Source of the DNA: JBDTGE01 sp050742975
GTDB taxonomy: Bacteria > Actinomycetota > Actinomycetes > Mycobacteriales > Jatrophihabitantaceae
DNA length: 19,440 bases
NCBI GenBank assembly: GCA_050742975.1
Contig: JBOGDQ010000228.1
Location: 1 to 19,440, forward strand
Direction of reading: 5' to 3'
Part shown: piece by piece, positions 14,956 through 19,440 of the stretch
How the letters are laid out: every line of letters starts with the position of its first letter
Position numbering within the stretch: the stretch's first letter is position 1
The notes under the pieces: generated by a model
Databases searched by the model: none
What the model was told of the DNA's origin: nothing
What the model saw: only the letters and a program-made list of their open reading frames with translations
Position numbers and translations under genes: made by a program

Positions 14956-15028
14956 CCGATCACATTTTCCCCGCCAGGCACCGGCTTCGCCACCTCGAAC
15001 CGACGCCCAGCGGGGAAAACGTGATCGG
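14956..15028. repeat. Inverted repeat with 19-bp arms overlapping the TetR gene start
   Basis: Left arm 14956-14974 and right arm 15010-15028 are complementary at 18 of 19 positions around a 35-base loop. The arms carry a GATCAC(A/G)TTTTCCCCGC-type core. The right arm contains the GGGG ribosome site and the GTG start of the TetR gene at 15021. It could be a terminator or attenuator after paaK, a translational lock, or a member of a dispersed repeat family. Its layout resembles 2264-2312: CGAT at the outer end and G/C-rich bases at the inner end. Confidence 0.75.
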
Positions 15029-15644
15029 CGCAGCCGGCCGCGCGCGCACGACCGCACCGCGCGGGAAAGTCGGCCGGCCAGGTCACGACCTGGACGCGGT
15101 GCTGCTCGTCGCCGCGAAGACGTTCACCGAGCGCGGCTATGACCGGACGTCCATGGAGGACCTGGCCCGTAGGCTCGGCGTCACCAAGTCCGCGATCTAC
15201 CACCACGTGTCCGGCAAGGACGAGCTGCTGCGCCTGGCGACCGACCGCGCGCTGGACGGGCTGGCCGCGGTAGTCGAGGAGGCCGCCGCGATCGACGGTC
15301 CCGCGATCGACCGGCTCGAGCACGCGGTCCGGCGCAGCGTCGAGCTGCTCGTCGACGAGTTGCCCTTCGTCACCCTGCTGCTGCGCGTCCGCGGCAACAC
15401 CCTTGTCGAGAAGCGGGCGATCGCCAGGCGCCGCCAGATCGATCACGCGCTCGCGGCGCTGGTCGCGAAGGCTGAGGCGGAGGGTGACGTGCGCGACGAC
15501 GTCGATCCCGAGCTCGCGGCGCGCCTGCTGTTCGGGACGGTGAACTCGCTGGTCGAGTGGTACCGGCCGGCCCGCGGCGGCACCAGGAAGGGCGAGCTGG
15601 CCGACGTGGTCTGCCGGATCGCGTTCACCGGCCTGCGTACCTGA
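15021..15644 (+). CDS. paaR: TetR family regulator, probable PaaR
   Basis: A 207-residue one-component repressor. The N-terminal TetR DNA-binding domain covers about residues 18-70, with FTERGYDRTSMEDLARRLGV and then the recognition helix in TKSAIYHHVSGKDELL. The C-terminal ligand domain ends in a segment typical of actinobacterial PaaR-like proteins (LLFGTVNSLVEWYRP). Its place behind paaI-paaK and the TetR-type palindrome upstream of that pair argue that it responds to phenylacetyl-CoA and represses the locus (inference). The GTG start lies in the right arm of a hairpin, with GGGG five bases upstream; no better start is seen before the domain. Confidence 0.82.
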   Translation: MIGAAGRARTTAPRGKVGRPGHDLDAVLLVAAKTFTERGYDRTSMEDLARRLGVTKSAIYHHVSGKDELLRLATDRALDGLAAVVEEAAAIDGPAIDRLEHAVRRSVELLVDELPFVTLLLRVRGNTLVEKRAIARRRQIDHALAALVAKAEAEGDVRDDVDPELAARLLFGTVNSLVEWYRPARGGTRKGELADVVCRIAFTGLRT

Positions 15645-15650
15645 CGCTTG

Positions 15651-15672
15651 TCCCCTCCCGTGCGCGAGGGGA
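15651..15672 (+). terminator. Possible terminator after the TetR gene
   Basis: TCCCCTC (15651-15657) pairs with GAGGGGA (15666-15672) around an 8-base loop, six bases after the TetR stop. No T-tract follows, as is common for high-GC actinobacterial terminators. Confidence 0.4.
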
Positions 15673-15752
15673 ACGGCGCAGCCCGCCGAGCCATCGACTC
15701 CGCTGTCGGCGAACATCGGGCCGACTGCAGCGATGCCGAGCGTTTGGCGAGC

Positions 15753-16682
15753 ATGACGTCAGATGACACCGGCGAGCTCGACGCCTACTCGGCAGCCGTC
15801 GTGCACGTGGCCGAGACGGTGCTGCCGAGCATCGCCATCCTGCGCGTGCGCACGCGCCGGGGCGAGGGCGGGGGCAGTGCGAGCGTGCTCACGAGCGATG
15901 GCTTCCTGCTCACCAGCGCGCACGTGGTCGACGGGGCGTCGACGTCCGAGGCGGCCTTCGCGGATGGGACCGAGGTGCGTGCCGACGTCATCGCCCGCGA
16001 CCCGCTGTCCGATCTGGCCGTGCTCCGGGCGCGCGGCGACGTGCCATCGCCGGTCACGCTCGGCGACGCGGCCAGCCTGCGGGTCGGTCAGCTCGTCGTC
16101 GCGCTGGGCAACCCGCTCGGGCTGGCGGGCAGCGTCACGGCCGGCATCGTCTCCGCCTTGGGCCGGTCGCTACCGACCCGCGCCGGCCGGGTCGTCGACG
16201 AGGTGATCCAGACCGACGCGGCGCTCAATCCCGGCAACAGCGGGGGCGCCCTGGCCGACAGCAGTGGACGCGTCGTCGGGGTCAATACCGCGGTCGCGGG
16301 CATCGGGCTGGGCCTGGCCGTCCCGATCAACGAGACCACGCGCCGGATCATCACGACACTGATGACGCAGGGCCGGGTGCGCCGTGCGTGGCTCGGCGTG
16401 GCTGGTGCGCAGGCTCCGCTCCCGCCACCGCTCGTCGCCCGGCTCGACCGCCGCAGCGGGCTTCGCGTCGCGCAGGTCATCAGCGGCAGCCCGGCGGCGG
16501 ACGCTGGCCTGCGGGTCGGCGACATCGTGGTCGCGGTCGCCGGCCAATCAGCCGCGACCGCCACCGAACTGCAGCGGATGATGGTCGAGGACGCGATCGG
16601 GCGGACGGTCGAGATCACGGTGTGGCGCAACGGCGCTCTGGTCGACGTCCTCGCCGTTCCGCGCGAGCTCGCCGACGCCTGA
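15753..16682 (+). CDS. Trypsin-like serine protease with PDZ domain (HtrA/DegP-like)
   Basis: A 309-residue serine protease. The catalytic triad is complete: H57 (TSAHVVDG), D87 (LSDLAVL) and S163 (NPGNSGGAL). Residues from about 212 to 300 form one PDZ domain (GLRVAQVISGSPAADAGLRV, then GDIVVAV). This is the DegP/HtrA architecture, used in quality control or regulated proteolysis. Unusually, neither the chosen ATG nor the upstream in-frame stretch (open to 15648) shows a signal peptide or membrane anchor, so the enzyme seems cytoplasmic. The start has no good ribosome site; alternative TTG/GTG starts upstream are possible. The gene ends directly at a 12-bp tandem repeat. Confidence 0.86.
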   Translation: MTSDDTGELDAYSAAVVHVAETVLPSIAILRVRTRRGEGGGSASVLTSDGFLLTSAHVVDGASTSEAAFADGTEVRADVIARDPLSDLAVLRARGDVPSPVTLGDAASLRVGQLVVALGNPLGLAGSVTAGIVSALGRSLPTRAGRVVDEVIQTDAALNPGNSGGALADSSGRVVGVNTAVAGIGLGLAVPINETTRRIITTLMTQGRVRRAWLGVAGAQAPLPPPLVARLDRRSGLRVAQVISGSPAADAGLRVGDIVVAVAGQSAATATELQRMMVEDAIGRTVEITVWRNGALVDVLAVPRELADA

Positions 16683-16745
16683 GACGTCGCCCGAGACGTC
16701 GCCCGAGACGTCGCCCGAGACGTCGCCCGAGACGTCGCCCGAGAC
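16681..16745. repeat. 12-bp tandem repeat, about 5.4 copies
   Basis: Five perfect copies of GAGACGTCGCCC (16681-16740) are followed by a partial copy (GAGAC). Each unit contains the palindrome GACGTC. The array begins within the stop codon of the protease gene. In one frame it would encode PETS units leading into the remnant downstream. Confidence 0.95.
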
Positions 16746-16872
16746 CTGGACGATCGCGCTGGAGCCCACAGCGAGAACCCGGCTCCTGCTCAGGGTGTCG
16801 GACCCGGTCAACGCGCTCGCCTTCCGGGCCCTGCCCCTTCGCGCGAAGGCGTATTTCGCCCGGCATCCCTGA
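16741..16872 (+). pseudogene. Possible 3' remnant of a lost gene (SRPBCC-like C-terminus)
   Basis: After the tandem repeat, the frame that starts at 16741 reads ETWTIALEPTARTRLLLRVS and runs to a TGA at 16870-16872, ending KAYFARHP. The pattern W-x-I-x-L-E-P followed by TRLLLR looks like the last strand of SRPBCC/polyketide-cyclase-like proteins, and the composition is protein-like rather than arginine-rich shadow. There is no ATG or GTG start upstream in this frame before the stop at 16579-16581. It is best seen as a decayed 3' end left by a deletion or by expansion of the repeat. The assignment to SRPBCC is a guess from a short pattern. Confidence 0.3.
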
Positions 16873-16910
16873 TCGGTCCGCGATGCCCGCTTGCATGCGC
16901 TTCGCCGGGT

Positions 16911-16916
16911 TATCGT
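16911..16916 (+). promoter_or_regulatory. -10 box of a probable leaderless promoter
   Basis: TATCGT fits TANNNT and lies 6 bases before the ATG at 16923. TTGCAT at 16891-16896 could be a -35 but has only a 14-base spacer. Confidence 0.45.
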
Positions 16917-16922
16917 CGAAGG

Positions 16923-17582
16923 ATGACCGGACGCGGGGCGCGCATCGCAGTGGCGGCGCTGTGTGCCGGCGCCGCACTGGCGGCCTGCTCGACGGGCGCG
17001 ACGCAGGGCCCCGGCACGACGGTGACCGTGACCCGATCCGAACCGCCGACGTCCACGGTCCCCACCACGACGACGTCGTCCACCGCGCCGGTCCACCGGG
17101 TGACCACGCTGCCGGGCACCTGCTTCACGCTGCTGCCGCTGTCCGCAGTCGAGGACGCGCTCGGACGTGCGATCAGCGGGCACACCGCCTTCGTGGTCGG
17201 TGCCGGCGAGCCGGGCATCGGCCGGATCACCTACCTGAACTGCCGTTACGGGTTGCCGGTCGGCGCTGCAGCGGCCACCGCGACGCCCAAGCTCGAGATA
17301 ACCGTCAGCCTCTACCGGACGGCGCTGTTCGCGTCCCGCCGGATCCCCGAGACCGTCAACGACTACGCCAATCACGGCGCGTCCCAGTCCGACGTCGCCG
17401 TCGCCGGCGTGCACGCGATCATCCTGACCAGGGCCTCGGGCAACGGCTACACGTATCCGACGATCGTCGCGGCGTTCGGTCAGCGCACAATCGCGATCAC
17501 GCTCGTCCCGAAGCCCGGCGCGAACCTCACCAAGGACCTGTCCGCCCTGGCCAAGGTCGCATTGCAGGCCACCGCGAGTTAG
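16923..17582 (+). CDS. Putative lipoprotein of unknown function
   Basis: A 219-residue exported lipoprotein. It has a short basic N-terminus (MTGRGAR), a hydrophobic stretch and a lipobox ending LAAC with C22 as the lipidated residue. A Thr/Ser/Pro-rich linker (about residues 30-57) follows. The mature domain has two cysteines, in PGTCFTLL and LNCRYGLP, likely to form a disulfide outside the cell. The domain reminds me of DUF2020/DUF3558-type actinobacterial lipoproteins but I cannot assign it. The start is supported by the immediate signal peptide and a TANNNT box 6 bases upstream. It is convergent with acdS and separated from it by 94 bases that hold only a short GGCCG/CGGCC hairpin (17654-17667). 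Confidence 0.8.
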   Translation: MTGRGARIAVAALCAGAALAACSTGATQGPGTTVTVTRSEPPTSTVPTTTTSSTAPVHRVTTLPGTCFTLLPLSAVEDALGRAISGHTAFVVGAGEPGIGRITYLNCRYGLPVGAAAATATPKLEITVSLYRTALFASRRIPETVNDYANHGASQSDVAVAGVHAIILTRASGNGYTYPTIVAAFGQRTIAITLVPKPGANLTKDLSALAKVALQATAS

Positions 17583-17676
17583 CGCGGGCAGGTTTGTGGC
17601 GCTCCAGCCGGTTGTCGCACGGCGTGTCACCCGGCAGCATTGTCACGCACCACGGCCGGCACCGGCCCGTCCGCCG

Positions 17677-18687
17677 CTAGCTGCGGAACAGCGCGCTGTA
17701 CGCGTTCAGCGCGGGCTGCCCGCCCAGGTGCGCGTACAGGACGTTCGCGTCCTTCGCGATCTCGCCGCCGGTGATGAGGTCGATCAGTGCGGCCATCGAC
17801 TTCCCCTCGTACACCGGGTCGAGGATGACGCCTTCGAGGCTGCCGGTCAGCCGGATCGCGTCCAGCGTCGACGCCACCGGGATGCCGTAGTGATCGCCCG
17901 CCCAGCCGTCGAGAACGGTGATCTCGTCGTCGCGCAGGTCACGGCCCAGCCCGATCAGCTCGGCGGTGTTGCGCGCGATCCTCGCGACCTGCGCCCGCGT
18001 CTCGGCGATGTTGGCGGAGGCATCGACGCCGATCACGCGGCGCGGGCGGTCCTGTCCGGCAAAGCCCGCGATCATCCCGGCGTGCGTCGAACCGGTGACC
18101 GAGCAGACGACGACCGTGTCGAAGAAGACGCCGAGCTCCTGTTCCTGTCGCTGCACCTCGTACGCCCAGTTCGCGAAGCCGAGGCCGCCAAGCCGATGAT
18201 CGGACGCGCCGGCCGGGATCGCGTATGGCACGCCGCCCTGCGAACGGATGTCCGCGAGCGCGTTCTCCCAGCTCTGCTTGAAACCGATGCCGAAGCCGGC
18301 CTCGACCAGCTCCACCTCTGCGCCCATGATCCGTGAGAGCAGGATGTTGCCCACCCGATCGTTCACCGCGTCCGGCCAGTCGACCCAGCTCTCCTGGATC
18401 AGCCGTGCCTTCAGCCCGAGCCTCGCGGCGACCGCGGCCACCTGTCGCGTGTGGTTGGACTGCACGCCACCGATCGAGACGAGGTGCGTCGCGCCCTGGG
18501 CGAGCGCGTCGGGGACGAGGTACTCGAGCTTGCGGGTCTTGTTGCCGCCGAACGCCAGGCCGGAGTTGCAGTCCTCGCGCTTTGCCCAGATCCTGGCGCC
18601 GCCGAGATGTGCGCTCAACCGGTCGAGCGGGTGGACCGGGCTGTCACCGAACAGCAGCGGGTAACGGTCGAAGTCTGCGACGGGCAC
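17677..18687 (-). CDS. acdS: 1-aminocyclopropane-1-carboxylate deaminase
   Basis: A 336-residue PLP enzyme that cleaves ACC, the plant ethylene precursor, to 2-oxobutyrate and ammonia. The Schiff-base lysine is K50 (GGNKTRKLEY), the nucleophilic serine S77 (SIGGVQSNHT), and the residues that separate true ACC deaminases from D-cysteine desulfhydrases are present: Y293 and E294 (DPVYEGKSM) and L321 (YAHLGGQPALNAY), each one position before Pseudomonas Y294, E295 and L322. The frame is open to 18759, but the GTG at 18687 has GAGGAG six bases upstream and gives the canonical N-terminus (FDRYPLLFG). It is divergent from a GntR regulator. This suggests a plant- or soil-associated host. Confidence 0.93.
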   Translation of the reverse strand: MPVADFDRYPLLFGDSPVHPLDRLSAHLGGARIWAKREDCNSGLAFGGNKTRKLEYLVPDALAQGATHLVSIGGVQSNHTRQVAAVAARLGLKARLIQESWVDWPDAVNDRVGNILLSRIMGAEVELVEAGFGIGFKQSWENALADIRSQGGVPYAIPAGASDHRLGGLGFANWAYEVQRQEQELGVFFDTVVVCSVTGSTHAGMIAGFAGQDRPRRVIGVDASANIAETRAQVARIARNTAELIGLGRDLRDDEITVLDGWAGDHYGIPVASTLDAIRLTGSLEGVILDPVYEGKSMAALIDLITGGEIAKDANVLYAHLGGQPALNAYSALFRS

Positions 18688-18721
18688 TGCGAACTCCTCG
18701 AGAGATGCACGCGGTGTCGGG

Positions 18722-18750
18722 TTGACTTCGCGTGGTTCACCATATGCAAT
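18722..18750 (+). promoter_or_regulatory. Candidate gntR promoter
   Basis: TTGACT (18722-18727) is followed after 17 bases by TGCAAT (18745-18750), which overlaps the palindrome and lies 7 bases before the regulator's ATG at 18758. Both hexamers are imperfect. Confidence 0.4.
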
Positions 18751-18759
18751 ATATTGCAT
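18744..18759. promoter_or_regulatory. Perfect 16-bp palindrome, probable GntR operator
   Basis: ATGCAATATATTGCAT is its own reverse complement over all 16 bases and is strikingly A/T-rich in this G/C-rich region. It lies between acdS and gntR, covers the candidate -10 of gntR and the first two bases of its start codon, and is 57 bases upstream of the acdS start. Confidence 0.75.
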
Positions 18760-19440
18760 GCCGATCCCGACCGGTCAAGGTCTCGTCACGAAGTCACTGC
18801 TGCGCGAGGACGCTTACCGCGCGATCCGCGACGCGATCGTCGACGGCACGCTCGCCCCCGGCGAGCGTCTCAACGACGCCGAGCTGAGCGGCTGGCTCGG
18901 GGTGAGCCGCACCCCGATCCGTGAGGCGCTCGCCCGCCTGGAGCACGCCGGGCTCGTGCAGACCAAGCCCGGACGGTTCACGATCGTCAGCCCAATGGAC
19001 CTGCGCGAGACGCGAGCCGCGCAGCAGGTCGCCGCGGCCATGCACGAGTTGGCCGTCCGCGAGGCGGTTCCGATGCTGACCCGAGCTGATCTTCGTGCCA
19101 TGCGGTCCGCGAACACCCGCTTCGCAAAGGCCTTGCGCGCAAAGGACGTCGAGTCAGCCCTCGCCGCGGACGACGACTTCCACGCCGTCGCGGTCGCGGC
19201 CTGCGCGAATGCCGTCGTGCGTGCGGTGCTCGAGCAGGTCACCCCGGTCCTGCGCCGGCTGGAACGGCTGCGCTTCTCCTCCCTGAACGGCCGCGAGTCG
19301 GTCGGCCTGCACAAGAAGATCATCGAGCTGTGTGCGGACGGTGACGCCGAGGGCGCGGCACTCGCCGCCCGCGCGAACTGGCACGCACTGGGGCCCCTAC
19401 TCGACGACGCGAAGGGCGAGCCTGCGCAAGTTGAGGCGGC
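18758..19440 (+). CDS. GntR family regulator, FadR/FCD subfamily (partial, cut by window end)
   Basis: The frame from ATG 18758 runs without a stop to the last base, giving 227 residues of an incomplete protein. Residues about 12-75 are a GntR winged helix: LLREDAYRAIRDAIVDGTLA, then PGERLNDAELSGWLGVSRTP and IREALARLEHAGLV. The rest looks like an FCD ligand domain, all helical, with the metal-binding type D-x-x-H segment ADDDFHAVAV and a later histidine in GLHKKIIEL. The first ATG overlaps the palindrome, suggesting tight autoregulation. Divergent pairing with acdS is known for GntR genes in actinobacteria, so it probably senses ACC or a related amino acid (inference). No ribosome site is seen, consistent with a leaderless message. 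Confidence 0.88.
   Translation, partial: MPIPTGQGLVTKSLLREDAYRAIRDAIVDGTLAPGERLNDAELSGWLGVSRTPIREALARLEHAGLVQTKPGRFTIVSPMDLRETRAAQQVAAAMHELAVREAVPMLTRADLRAMRSANTRFAKALRAKDVESALAADDDFHAVAVAACANAVVRAVLEQVTPVLRRLERLRFSSLNGRESVGLHKKIIELCADGDAEGAALAARANWHALGPLLDDAKGEPAQVEA

Noticed and set aside
16681..16745. Tandem repeat as a possible CRISPR array
   Set aside because: Units are 12 bp and directly adjacent, with no spacers, and no cas genes are present.
16836..16849. 14-bp palindrome CCTTCGCGCGAAGG
   Set aside because: It lies within the protein-like remnant and has no spacing relation to a promoter, so it may be chance.
17654..17667. GGCCG/CGGCC hairpin between the lipoprotein and acdS as a bidirectional terminator
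   Set aside because: The stem has only five pairs and a four-base loop and no T-tract; such short palindromes are expected by chance at this G/C level.

Overview
The window comes from a high-GC Gram-positive chromosome, almost certainly an actinomycete. Codon third positions are strongly G/C. There is a 13E12-type (DUF222) HNH gene, a family typical of Actinomycetota, and several isolated genes have a TANNNT -10 box 6-7 bases before the start codon, which is the usual look of leaderless transcripts in this phylum. The species cannot be named from sequence alone. No rRNA, tRNA, CRISPR array, prophage or intact insertion sequence was seen, and no gene-free stretch exceeds 300 bases.

Region 1 (1-6507) holds ordinary housekeeping and accessory genes. 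In order they are: an aldo/keto reductase overlapping a CynX-like MFS exporter; a hotdog thioesterase convergent with a phytanoyl-CoA-dioxygenase-like enzyme; a divergent MmcQ/YjbR protein; a DUF222/HNH gene broken by an internal deletion and frameshift; and an aminoglycoside-phosphotransferase-fold kinase. Region 2 (6550-7173) is a TMEM175-type K+ channel gene whose 3' end overlaps paaE.

Region 3 (7161-15644) is the core of the window, a phenylacetate catabolic locus. The minus strand carries paaABCDE, the ring 1,2-epoxidase with its reductase and maturation factor, packed with overlapping starts and stops. Upstream, separated by a repeat-rich gap, is minus-strand paaZ (ring-opening hydrolase plus aldehyde dehydrogenase). 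paaZ is divergent from plus-strand paaI (thioesterase), paaK (phenylacetate-CoA ligase) and a TetR regulator that is probably PaaR. PaaK makes phenylacetyl-CoA, PaaABCE epoxidises it, PaaZ opens and oxidises the ring, and PaaI rescues stalled CoA esters. The isomerase and beta-oxidation genes paaG, F, H and J are not in this window. The paaZ/paaI gap holds a palindromic TetR-type operator between opposed promoters.

Region 4 (15753-17582) has a trypsin-like PDZ protease without a visible export signal, a 12-bp tandem repeat running off its stop codon, a likely 3' remnant of a lost gene, and a lipoprotein. Region 5 (17677-19440) has acdS (1-aminocyclopropane-1-carboxylate deaminase) divergent from a GntR regulator cut by the window end. 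A perfect 16-bp palindrome covers the regulator's start and is the obvious operator.

The most unusual items are: PaaB with about 50 extra N-terminal residues encoded by repeat-like DNA; a hairpin that buries the start site of the TetR gene; a similar hairpin before the thioesterase gene; the GTGGTCA repeat cluster before paaA; and the palindrome at acdS/gntR. I did not find a convincing wholly new multi-gene system.
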